This document shows, one piece after another, positions 52,446-60,527 of a stretch of 64,000 bases of DNA. The notes below the pieces were generated by a model. The model made no database searches. It was not told the DNA's origin and saw nothing but the letters and a program-made list of their open reading frames with translations. Within the stretch, counting starts at the first letter, position 1. Every line of letters begins with the position of its first letter. Origin of the DNA: Metaclostridioides mangenotii (lineage in GTDB: Bacteria; Bacillota; Clostridia; Peptostreptococcales; Peptostreptococcaceae); assembly GCF_017873185.1 (NCBI RefSeq), contig NZ_JAGGJX010000005.1:1-64000 (forward strand), in the 5' to 3' direction. Position numbers and translations under genes: made by a program.

Positions 52446-54005
52446 TTATTTTATATCCCAATCCACTATATTTGAAAATATCCCAACACCATGATGCCCG
52501 AGTACTTTATCAGTATTTAGACCCTCAATATTATCTTTACCCACATAAACAGCATTAATATAAGCTATAAATGTATACGGAATATCTTTTGTCATTTCAC
52601 TCTGAAAATCCTTGTAAAGTTTTGTCTTATCATCATTATCCGCAGTTTCCCTTGCACTTTGAAGAAGTCTATCTACATTTTCATTCGAATAACCACTTAA
52701 ATTTGAACCTTTATCAGTTCCAAAAACTTTGTATGTATGATCATCTGGATCAAACGGACTTCCCCATCCAATTATAGTTGAGTCTTGATTTTCCCAATCA
52801 AGATTAGTTGTTATAGTCGCTTTCGCATTTACACCGATTTCTCTTAATTGTTGTGCACAGACTTTAGCCATATCTACTCTGACTTCATCGTCTTCACTAG
52901 CCGTAATTTCAAATTCCAAATCTATTCCATCTTTTTCATACACCTCATCTTCGCCCATTTTCCATCCGAGTTTTTCAATTTCATCTTTAGCTTTTTCTTT
53001 ATCGTATTTAAATTTTTCTATTTCTGGATTGTTGTATTCTCCAAGTTGAAGTGGTGAATACGCAGATTCCCCATAACCTAAAAGCACACTTTTTACTATT
53101 GATTCTCTATCTATTGCATAACTAAGAGCATTCGGCAGACCCTTTGCTATGTTCATACTGAAAAATCCTGCATTGTGATTATAAAGTATTCCCCTATAAT
53201 CTGCAGTCTTCATAATATCGATTTTAAACCCTTTTTCATCTTTAAATATAGTTATATCTTTTGGAGCAACTTGAGCTAAATCAATTTCGTTTGCCTTTAA
53301 TTGAATAGTCTTTGCTTTGTCATCTGGAACTATTTTAAATACTACTTTATCTAACTTAGGAATTTTTTCAAAGTAGTCTCCATTTTTTGATAGTGTAATA
53401 CTTTGCCCTTTGTCCCAATTCATTAATTTAAACGGGCCAGTACCAATTGGATTTTGATTAAATTTATCTGTTATTATATCTTTGCCATCAAGGATATGTT
53501 TTGGAAGTACTCCAACTGATAGATAATCTAAAATTGCAGTATTTGGAGCTTTTAGTGTAAGCTTTATTTCGTCGTCGCCAATTACTTCAATTTTTGTTAT
53601 ATCTTCATAATTTGATGCTATCTCAGATGAATTTTTAGGATCCATTATTGTATCAATTGTAAACTTCACGTCATTAGCTGTAAATTTTTCTCCATCATGC
53701 CATTTTACATCATTTCTAAGTTTAAAAGTATATGTATTGTCAGACTCGTTATAATCCCATTTTTCTGCTAAACAAGGAACTATTTTATTATCTTTATCAT
53801 GCGCAGTAAGTCCATTGAAAATAAGAGAATTTATTTCTCCATGTTCGTAAAGTGCTGGATTTATATTCGTGTAGTCATTACTCCCATAAATTAATACCTT
53901 TTCATTTTTTTCTGAAGAACTATTCTTACTTCCTGTAGAATTATTAGTACATCCAACTACAAGTAAAAAAGCCATTATAAGTACTAAAATTTTCAATTTC
54001 TTCAT
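52446..54005 (-). CDS. Nickel/peptide-type binding lipoprotein (SBP_bac_5)
   Basis: A 519-residue lipoprotein with lipobox LLVVGCTN and the SBP_bac_5 fold: AEKWDYNESDNTYTFKLRNDVKWHDGEKFTANDVKFTIDTI, NPIGTGPFKLMNWDKGQSI, NALSYAIDRESIVKSVLLGYGE. This family binds peptides, nickel complexes or opine-like metallophores. Proximity to modABC hints at metal, but the sequence alone does not decide. The start at 54005 (MKKLKIL) has GGGAGGG seven bases upstream; the in-frame codon five positions earlier overlaps it. Confidence 0.87.
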   Translation of the reverse strand: MKKLKILVLIMAFLLVVGCTNNSTGSKNSSSEKNEKVLIYGSNDYTNINPALYEHGEINSLIFNGLTAHDKDNKIVPCLAEKWDYNESDNTYTFKLRNDVKWHDGEKFTANDVKFTIDTIMDPKNSSEIASNYEDITKIEVIGDDEIKLTLKAPNTAILDYLSVGVLPKHILDGKDIITDKFNQNPIGTGPFKLMNWDKGQSITLSKNGDYFEKIPKLDKVVFKIVPDDKAKTIQLKANEIDLAQVAPKDITIFKDEKGFKIDIMKTADYRGILYNHNAGFFSMNIAKGLPNALSYAIDRESIVKSVLLGYGESAYSPLQLGEYNNPEIEKFKYDKEKAKDEIEKLGWKMGEDEVYEKDGIDLEFEITASEDDEVRVDMAKVCAQQLREIGVNAKATITTNLDWENQDSTIIGWGSPFDPDDHTYKVFGTDKGSNLSGYSNENVDRLLQSARETADNDDKTKLYKDFQSEMTKDIPYTFIAYINAVYVGKDNIEGLNTDKVLGHHGVGIFSNIVDWDIK

Positions 54006-54057
54006 GTTTAACCCTCCCATACGTTTTTATTTTTGAATAAATTTTCTATAAATTTTT

Positions 54058-54891
54058 CTATAAATTTCCTAGCTTTTTATTTAAATTTTCTCTAATAAAA
54101 TTTCCTAGGTTTGTTATTGAAACTAATGTCAAAACAATAAAAAATCCCGGTATAATAACTATCCACCATGAATTTGATAAAAGCGCTCCTTCAGACATAG
54201 ATAACATACTCCCCCAAGATGCAATTTCCACAGGAAGACCTAACCCCAAGAAGCTTAGTGTAGACTCCATAACAATTGCACTTCCAATATTGCTTACTAT
54301 TATAAACATTATAGAAGGTATAAAGTTTGGAATAAGATGCGTTTTTAATATATGTAGGAAACTTCCTCCCATAAGCCTCGATATCACTACAAATTCACTG
54401 TTTTTTATCTGATTTATTTCAACTCTTACAATCTTAGCTATACTCATCCAACTACTAATACCTATAGCAACACAAATAGTAAATGTATTATTTTTACCAA
54501 GTATTCCCTGTACAAAAATCACCAAAAGTATTGTGGGAATGCTAAGCGTAATTTCACAAAATCTCATTAGTAAAGCGTCAATACTCTTACTAGCAAGTCC
54601 ACTTATACTTCCATAAATCACTCCAATAACTGTTGATATAATTGTAGATGTAAATCCTATAAATATCGATGCACGTCCGCCGTACCATATCAAGTTAAAA
54701 ATATCTCTTCCTAAAGAATCCGTCCCAAAATAAAATATATTATTTGGATGCATATTTATACTATTTAAATCCATATATCCATGGTTTCCACCTTTTATGA
54801 AGGGTATAAAAATACAACCTAATATTATCGCCACTATTATCAATATAGAAAATACAGGAAGCCCCTTATTTTCTTTAAAGAAGTGATTCAA
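54058..54891 (-). CDS. Nickel/peptide-type ABC importer permease (OppC/NikC-like)
   Basis: A permease of about 277 residues with six helices: NIFYFGTDSLGRDIFNLIWYGGRASIFIGF, GSISGLASKSIDALLMRFCEI, EFVVISRLMGGSFLHILKTHLIPNFIPSI (EAA loop) and ESTLSFLGLGLPVEIASWGSML. I set the start at TTG 54891, five bases after GGGGTGA; it overlaps the preceding permease by 17 bases. Confidence 0.88.
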   Translation of the reverse strand: MNHFFKENKGLPVFSILIIVAIILGCIFIPFIKGGNHGYMDLNSINMHPNNIFYFGTDSLGRDIFNLIWYGGRASIFIGFTSTIISTVIGVIYGSISGLASKSIDALLMRFCEITLSIPTILLVIFVQGILGKNNTFTICVAIGISSWMSIAKIVRVEINQIKNSEFVVISRLMGGSFLHILKTHLIPNFIPSIMFIIVSNIGSAIVMESTLSFLGLGLPVEIASWGSMLSMSEGALLSNSWWIVIIPGFFIVLTLVSITNLGNFIRENLNKKLGNL

Positions 54892-55858
54892 TATTATCAC
54901 CCCTATCAAAATTTAATCTTGGATCTATTTTTCCATTAACAAATTCGGCAATATCATTTAATACCACAACAACAATTCCTGTAATTAGACATAACACTAG
55001 CAACATATTGTAATCGTGGTATTTAGCACTTTCAAAGCACAGAGTTCCAAGTCCCGGATAAGAGAATATTTTTTCAACAACATATGTGCCCGCAATTATA
55101 TGTGGAGCTGACACAGCTATCATGCTTATATAAGACGGTAAAATATTTCTTAGGCAATGTTTGTATACAATATCTCTATGATTCAAACCTTTTGTCCTAT
55201 ATAAAAGTACATAATCTTTTCTTATTTCTTCTACCAATTTATTTCTTACCATATAGGCGTAGTACCATAGATGGCTTAATACTAAAACTGATATAGGCAA
55301 TACTAGATGGATGATTCTATCAAATAAGTTTTTATCCCCTCCGATTGAATATGCTCCACTTGTCGGAAGCAGGTTTAGATTTATACTAAATACAAGTATT
55401 AGAATAAGAGACATCCAAAATGATGGAATACTGTTTAACACAGTTCCTACTCTAATTATAAGTTTATCTGCAAAGCTATTTTCTCTTAGTGCACAAAATA
55501 TCCCTAATATAAGCGAAATTACAAATGTAAGTATATAACTTATTCCACCTAATACTAATGTATTTATATAAACTTCTTTTATTACATCAACTGTATTTCT
55601 CTTGTACTTTAGTGAAATCCCAAAGTCTCCTTTAGCTGCTTTTATAATCCACACCTTATACTGAATATATATAGGTTTGTCTAATCCTAGTCTACTAACT
55701 GCTTTCATTTTTTCTTGAGTCGTCATTCTGTTTACACTGTCACCGTAGTATGAAACTAGTGGATCACCTGGAGCCAGTCTAGAAATATAAAATACTATTA
55801 TAGATAATACAAATAAAAACGCTACTGATTTTAATACCTTTTTCAAAATTTTACCCAC
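54875..55858 (-). CDS. Nickel/peptide-type ABC importer permease (OppB/NikB-like)
   Basis: A permease of about 327 residues: IIVFYISRLAPGDPLVSYYGDSVN, MTTQEKMKAVSRLGLDKPIYIQYKVWIIKAAKGDFGISLKY, RNKLVEEIRKDYVLLYRTKGLNHRDIVYKHCLRNILPSYISM (EAA loop) and VVEKIFSYPGLGTL. I set the start at GTG 55858, eight bases after AGGTAGGTG; an earlier in-frame GTG (55894) lacks a binding site. First gene of the five-gene operon. Confidence 0.87.
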   Translation of the reverse strand: MGKILKKVLKSVAFLFVLSIIVFYISRLAPGDPLVSYYGDSVNRMTTQEKMKAVSRLGLDKPIYIQYKVWIIKAAKGDFGISLKYKRNTVDVIKEVYINTLVLGGISYILTFVISLILGIFCALRENSFADKLIIRVGTVLNSIPSFWMSLILILVFSINLNLLPTSGAYSIGGDKNLFDRIIHLVLPISVLVLSHLWYYAYMVRNKLVEEIRKDYVLLYRTKGLNHRDIVYKHCLRNILPSYISMIAVSAPHIIAGTYVVEKIFSYPGLGTLCFESAKYHDYNMLLVLCLITGIVVVVLNDIAEFVNGKIDPRLNFDRGDNIESLL

Positions 55859-55894
55859 CAGTTTTTCACCTACCTTTTTCAAAAAATAAAACAC

Positions 55895-56298
55895 CTCAGC
55901 AAAGTGTTTACTTTATGTAGTATATGAATATTAAATTATTACACTTTTAATTCCTATTAATCCAATTACAACTAAATTTTATCATTTCATGAATTCAATG
56001 TAAACGAAATCAAGTAAATACTTATTTTCCTTACTTTATTGATATGTATATCGGTATGTCGTAGGATTTGCTATATCAATCCTAATGACATTAAAGATCA
56101 ATCAAGTAATTTTAGTAAAAACAATAATATTAATAAAAAATATGATAAAAGACAGTTGTCATTTATTTATTACTGTCTTATCTCTATACTTATTGCGAAA
56201 TAAAGTTTTTTAAAAATAATGGTGAAATAAGAAGGAATTTAATTTTTTTTATCGAATATTATATAATTAACGTCTATTTTTATGCAAGGAGGTATTAA
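55895..56298. other. Divergent intergenic region before the agr-like operon
   Basis: A 400-base AT-rich gap between two divergent operons. The only structure seen is an inverted repeat GATAAAAGACAGT (56144-56156) / ACTGTCTTATC (56172-56182) without a T-run, about 120 bases before the agrC-like start. It may be a regulator site; ACAGTTGTC within it faintly recalls LytTR-type half-sites. No ORF with ribosome binding site. Confidence 0.45.
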
Positions 56299-57528
56299 AT
56301 GTTACAAGAAGGATTTTATTGGCTTATACTAACAATAATATCAGCAATAATTGAGTGGTCAGTACTAAAGTTAATGCTAAAAGAATCATGTAAACTTAAA
56401 GCAAGTAAAATAATTTCAAATTTGATTTTAATAGTACCAATTGTGATAGTTACGTTGATGATAACTATTGAGCTTAATATATTTTTAAAATTATTTATTT
56501 GTATGTTATTAACTTTTATAATAGCTAAGATTAATTATAAAACAACTGTATTAAAAGCAATATTTATCAGTTTGTCTTATTGGACATTGATAGTATTCAT
56601 TGATGTAATAAGTTCTAGTATTGTTGTCTCATTTAACCAAATTTCAAATTTGGATCCGCTATTAGATGAGAATATGTTTAGATTGCAAGAGATTATTATA
56701 GCTAAGTCGATATTAATATTACTAATACCTATTATAAAAAGTACAAAATTAAAAAGAGAAATAACAAAACGAGAATATATTTATTTAATTATTCCTATGA
56801 TAGCAAACATTGCTTCAATTTTAGTTTGTATTAGATTTACTTTTGAAGTAAAACCATCGGATAATACAAAGTTCATATTAATTTCTATAATCTCTGTTTT
56901 ATTTTTACTATCTAATGTTTCGTTAATTTTTATTATTACTAGAGTAATAAATATAAACCAGATAAGATTTAAAAATAGATTAATTAATGAAAAAGTTGGA
57001 ATGCAATCAAAACATTATCAAAATTTATTTAAAAAGTCTAGCTTTTATAATTTACAAACAGAGTTTGAAACACAAAATAATTTCCTAGATTTAATATTAA
57101 CTGAGAAAAAATCTATCTGTTATGTAAATAATATAAAGTTGATAGTAAACCTTGATTTTACAAAATGTGATTTTTTTGAACTATCTGATATATGTAACGT
57201 ATTCTCTAATATGATAGATTTTTTAATTGAAAAATGTGAAGATATGAAAGGTAAAAATTTGCCTAAAACAATCAAACTATCAGGAAAGGAAATTAATAAT
57301 TTTTATATAATAAAATGCGAATGCTCAAAAACACTTGAAGTAATAAATAAAAATTCTACTAAAGAATCAAATATACTAGTAAGTGAAGAGTTGCTAAATG
57401 ATCTAATAATAAACAGTATAAAAAAATCTGTTGATAAATATAGCGGAGAACTAGTAATAGAATCGATTAATGAAAATTATAGCATTACTATTCTCTTACC
57501 TTTAGCTAATAGAAAAGTACAAGAGTAA
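56299..57528 (+). CDS. Degenerate AgrC-like sensor (lost kinase motifs)
   Basis: A 409-residue protein whose first 210 residues form six membrane helices like AgrC receptors. The cytoplasmic part keeps AgrC landmarks (EKVGMQSKHYQNL; then TQNNFLDLILTEKKSICYVNNIKL; NVFSNMIDFLIEKCEDMKG; KYSGELVIESINENYSITILLP). The segment with the phosphoacceptor (normally RHDxxNH) is absent, as if about 50 residues were deleted. The N-box Asn is replaced (IDFLIE for DNAIEA), and no GxGL motif is present. It should not autophosphorylate. Ribosome binding site AAGGAGGT. It heads the agrC-like, agrB, agrD operon; no agrA follows. Confidence 0.75.
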   Translation: MLQEGFYWLILTIISAIIEWSVLKLMLKESCKLKASKIISNLILIVPIVIVTLMITIELNIFLKLFICMLLTFIIAKINYKTTVLKAIFISLSYWTLIVFIDVISSSIVVSFNQISNLDPLLDENMFRLQEIIIAKSILILLIPIIKSTKLKREITKREYIYLIIPMIANIASILVCIRFTFEVKPSDNTKFILISIISVLFLLSNVSLIFIITRVININQIRFKNRLINEKVGMQSKHYQNLFKKSSFYNLQTEFETQNNFLDLILTEKKSICYVNNIKLIVNLDFTKCDFFELSDICNVFSNMIDFLIEKCEDMKGKNLPKTIKLSGKEINNFYIIKCECSKTLEVINKNSTKESNILVSEELLNDLIINSIKKSVDKYSGELVIESINENYSITILLPLANRKVQE

Positions 57529-57564
57529 TAAAAAAAATACACATTAAACTCGGGAGCGTTAAAT

Positions 57565-58152
57565 ATGGTCAAAGCATGTGCTGACAAAATAACTTCATAT
57601 TTGATTAAAAAAGAAACAATTGAAAATGAAGAATTTGAAATTTATTCATATGGGTTTGAAACATTAATAGCTTTTATAGTTAATATAGTAGCTATATTAA
57701 TTGTAGGATATATTTTAGATAGGTTCATTGAAACACTTATTTTTTTATGCTTTTATTGTCCGATAAGACAATTTTCTGGCGGGTTTCATGCAGAGAACTA
57801 TAGAAGATGTCTATTAGTTTTTATAACCCTGTATTTATCTAACATATTTATTTTAAATAAAATTTTACATAATGATAGAACTGTATTTATGATAGTAATA
57901 ACAATAATAAGTTATATTGGGGTAATTTATTTATCTCCTCAAGAGCATAGAAACAATCCTTTAAGTAACGAAGAAAGAAAACTTTACAGAAAAATAGTTA
58001 TACGTATAAGCAGTTTTCTTATAGTTTTATCATTTCTAGGTATTAATTATACAGTTACATATGAATATGCAATGTATGCTGCATCTGTAATTGTATGTAT
58101 TTTTATAATGTTAATATTAGGTATAATAAAGAAGGGGGTAAGAAAATTATGA
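57565..58152 (+). CDS. agrB: AgrB-family autoinducer peptide-processing protease
   Basis: A 195-residue membrane protease with about five helices after a short N-terminal region. The catalytic pair is intact: His75 in QFSGGFHAENY and Cys82 in RRCLL. AgrB cleaves the C-terminal tail of AgrD and links the new carboxylate to a Cys or Ser side chain, making a cyclic peptide. It lies 36 bases after the AgrC-like gene; its stop overlaps the agrD start (ATGA). Ribosome binding site GGGAG. Confidence 0.92.
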   Translation: MVKACADKITSYLIKKETIENEEFEIYSYGFETLIAFIVNIVAILIVGYILDRFIETLIFLCFYCPIRQFSGGFHAENYRRCLLVFITLYLSNIFILNKILHNDRTVFMIVITIISYIGVIYLSPQEHRNNPLSNEERKLYRKIVIRISSFLIVLSFLGINYTVTYEYAMYAASVIVCIFIMLILGIIKKGVRKL

Positions 58153-58295
58153 AAAAAAGTAAAAGCTCAGCATTACTGGAGAAAGTGGGATCACTAGCAA
58201 TTAGTACAATGAAGTTATCAGCAAACTCGACATCTGGATTTATATCACACCAACCTAAACTACCTAAAGATGTACAGAAATTTAAAAAGAAATAA
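58149..58295 (+). CDS. agrD: AgrD-like autoinducer precursor with Ser in place of Cys
   Basis: A 48-residue precursor starting at ATG 58149 (overlapping the agrB stop). An amphipathic leader (residues 1-25), a core TSGFIS and the recognition tail HQPKLPKDVQ are followed by KFKKK. Alignment on HQPxxP with the C. perfringens-type precursor places Ser29 exactly where the ring-forming Cys is, giving a predicted five-residue lactone ring S-G-F-I-S. GAAGGGGG lies within the end of agrB as ribosome binding site. The protein has no Cys at all, so a thiolactone is impossible. Confidence 0.85.
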   Translation: MKKSKSSALLEKVGSLAISTMKLSANSTSGFISHQPKLPKDVQKFKKK

Positions 58296-58312
58296 GGTTT
58301 AGGTTTATCAAT

Positions 58313-58354
58313 AAATCAGAAGAGCTTTTATAAAATAGCTCTTCTGATTTATTA
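58313..58354. terminator. Bidirectional terminator after agrD
   Basis: AAATCAGAAGAGCT / AGCTCTTCTGATTT around a short A/T loop, between the convergent agr operon and the minus-strand DUF6179-like gene. Confidence 0.85.
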
Positions 58355-58361
58355 TCTACAT

Positions 58362-59783
58362 TCAAATGCTGAAATTTATATATTCTTCAATTTGATTTAT
58401 TCTATCTATATCTAAAAATCTTAGTTGTTTTAAGTATATATCTTTCCACTCTTCATCTGTGTATTTAATATCCATCAACACTTTTAACATATCTACCTCA
58501 CCATTTCTAAGTGCATCATAGAAGACTATGGTTCCTAAAACAGATAACTCAACATCCCCTAATTGGCTAAATAAAAACTCGATTTCATCTTCAAATAGAC
58601 AGTTTGATTCCAGTATATCTACAAAGTCTTTGATTGAATTTACATTTGTATTGATTAAATTTATTTTATCTACTTTGTTATTACACACTAGAATTTTATT
58701 GTACAATTCTCTAAATGCTGTATCATCCATTCTATTATCCTCGCTTATTACAAGGGTATCATGCTTTATTTCTGTAACCTCTTCAACAACTAACATATTT
58801 TTTATTAATCCATTTTTGGCTGCTGTTAAAATCTGCTCTGAAAATTTCTTTTTAAATTTATATAAATAGTTTATTATTTTTTTATCTTCTATGTTAAGTT
58901 TCTCAATTATAATTTGAAATGCACTGTCCACTTTGCTATTTATTATTTCTTCGGCTTGTTCTTTTTCATTTAAACTACGAAAAACCGATTCTAAATAATT
59001 AAACTCGTACTGAGATATTTTTAAACTTCCTACCTCTTTGCCTAAAAAAGTGTTAAAAATCATGTTTCCAATTGCTATTTCAAAAATATTTATGAGAATA
59101 ACCCTGTAGTCTATTTTATAGTTTCTACCGTATTCGTTTAAAAGATCTTGAAGTTCATTTTGTGAAAGAAGACTACAAAACTTATTCTCCTCATATATAC
59201 ACTCTAAGTAATTTTTCACATAAACTATACCTTCAACATTCATATCATCTTCTATTGCCAAGGGGTAGTCTATTGACGCCATTGTATTATTAGCTGAAAT
59301 CTCTATATCGTACTTTTCTAAAAACGGAGTAAATCCTTCGTATACTGTATCTTTGTATGCAATATTCTCAAATGTCAATAAAAAATCATCTTCCACAATA
59401 TCTGTATACAGCTTCTTACAATATTCGAAATCTACTCTAAGTCTTTCAAGTCCTTCTTCATAAATTTCAATAAATCTTTTATTAGAAATCTTATTTGCTA
59501 TCTCTTCTATAGTTTCAAACATTATACTATATGTATCTACTGCATACCAAATAGAATTCATAATTTCTTCAGCTATTTCAACTTTAATTGAACTGCTTTG
59601 ACCATTTGTATATTTTAAAATCAATTTTTTTAATATATTTGCTACCTCTGATTGCACTCGATACAGATCATCTTGGCTTATCAGATCCATTTGAAATGAT
59701 TTGTTTAATACGTCTATAGTAAATTTACTTTTTCCGTATGTTGTTTTATCAGTCCATGTTCCATATATTTTCTGAAGTTCCAT
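58362..59783 (-). CDS. DUF6179-like protein of unknown function
   Basis: A 473-residue, probably cytoplasmic, mostly helical and acidic protein without membrane segments or recognisable catalytic motif. The opening (WTDKTTYGKSKFTIDVLNKSFQMDLISQDDLYRVQSEVANILKKLILKYTNGQSSSIKVEIAEEIMNSI) and the segment EIYEEGLERLRVDFEYCKKLY recall DUF6179 proteins of Firmicutes. It follows the DUF6323-like gene by 10 bases, a pairing I believe recurs, so the two likely act together. Function unknown. Confidence 0.65.
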   Translation of the reverse strand: MELQKIYGTWTDKTTYGKSKFTIDVLNKSFQMDLISQDDLYRVQSEVANILKKLILKYTNGQSSSIKVEIAEEIMNSIWYAVDTYSIMFETIEEIANKISNKRFIEIYEEGLERLRVDFEYCKKLYTDIVEDDFLLTFENIAYKDTVYEGFTPFLEKYDIEISANNTMASIDYPLAIEDDMNVEGIVYVKNYLECIYEENKFCSLLSQNELQDLLNEYGRNYKIDYRVILINIFEIAIGNMIFNTFLGKEVGSLKISQYEFNYLESVFRSLNEKEQAEEIINSKVDSAFQIIIEKLNIEDKKIINYLYKFKKKFSEQILTAAKNGLIKNMLVVEEVTEIKHDTLVISEDNRMDDTAFRELYNKILVCNNKVDKINLINTNVNSIKDFVDILESNCLFEDEIEFLFSQLGDVELSVLGTIVFYDALRNGEVDMLKVLMDIKYTDEEWKDIYLKQLRFLDIDRINQIEEYINFSI

Positions 59784-59793
59784 ATAAACACCT

Positions 59794-60231
59794 CTATCCT
59801 TCTAAACTGAATTTAAAGTTCTTTGAATACTCTTCAACTTCCGACTGAATATTTCTGATTGTTCCACAAAATTTTTCATACATATCGCTTAATAAGTCTA
59901 TAGCATCATCATCGCTTATTAGATCTAATGTTTCATTTTTTAAATAGTAAAACAAATCTTGAATATCAACTACTGCTTCAAGGTAGTCTTCTCGATTTGT
60001 ATACTGTGATTTGTAAATAAACTCTACTATCTTTTTTGTAATATCAATACCAAGGTCTATTCTTCCCATATGTTTTAAAGAAGCATCTCGCCATTCTACT
60101 ATAACCTCTACATCTTCTCTCGATAACATTAAGCCATACTCAAATGACTCATTATTTGACTGTAATAGATCATTTTGCAGCGCTACGTTTAAACCATTAT
60201 TCATAATGTCAATTACACTTAAGGAAGACAT
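59794..60231 (-). CDS. DUF6323-like protein of unknown function
   Basis: A 145-residue helical protein. The segments NESFEYGLMLSREDVEVIVEWRDASLKHMGRIDLGIDITKKIVEFIYKSQY, FYYLKNETLDLISDDDAIDLLSDMYEKFCG and a Glu-rich end match my memory of the DUF6323 pattern (GL.Lt...a..l...R...L...GRvefg). First gene of a two-gene operon with its own promoter (60342-60370). Ribosome binding site AGAGGTGG. No enzyme motif seen. Confidence 0.65.
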   Translation of the reverse strand: MSSLSVIDIMNNGLNVALQNDLLQSNNESFEYGLMLSREDVEVIVEWRDASLKHMGRIDLGIDITKKIVEFIYKSQYTNREDYLEAVVDIQDLFYYLKNETLDLISDDDAIDLLSDMYEKFCGTIRNIQSEVEEYSKNFKFSLEG

Positions 60232-60266
60232 ATTTCCACCTCTTTCTAATCTTTTTTTATTTCATC

Positions 60267-60295
60267 TTGACATTCATTTCGATATGTGTTATGAT
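60267..60295 (+). promoter_or_regulatory. Isolated plus-strand promoter, candidate small RNA start
   Basis: Plus strand TTGACA (60267-60272), 17-base spacer, TATGAT (60290-60295), with no plus-strand gene downstream. Transcription would run from about 60302 to the terminator at 60412-60459, a non-coding RNA of about 160 bases, very AT-rich and partly antisense to the promoter of the DUF6323-like gene. Confidence 0.45.
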
Positions 60296-60341
60296 ATAAT
60301 TGTATTAATATAATTTTTTATCATTTTTTGTCATAACTTTT

Positions 60342-60370
60342 ATTTTAATACTTTTTTTAATTTTTGTCAA
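60342..60370 (-). promoter_or_regulatory. Promoter of the DUF6323/DUF6179-like operon
   Basis: Minus strand -35 TTGACA (60365-60370), 17-base spacer, -10 TAAAAT (60342-60347). It lies about 110 bases before the first gene. Confidence 0.6.
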
Positions 60371-60411
60371 TACATTTAATTATAATTTAAATAATTCTCT
60401 AAAATAATAAT

Positions 60412-60459
60412 AAAGGGGATCTACACGCAAATTAACTAATTGCATGTGGATCCCCTTTT
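60412..60459. terminator. Bidirectional terminator
   Basis: AAAGGGGATC-CAC-CAA / TTG-TGTG-GATCCCCTTTT, a long GC-containing stem with A- and T-runs on both sides. It ends the minus-strand zinc-finger gene and any plus-strand RNA from 60302. Confidence 0.8.
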
Positions 60460-60527
60460 CAAAATTTTTCACTTAATAAGTTTATTTATTTCTAAACTTT
60501 TTATTAATTTAATCAATTCCAAGATTT

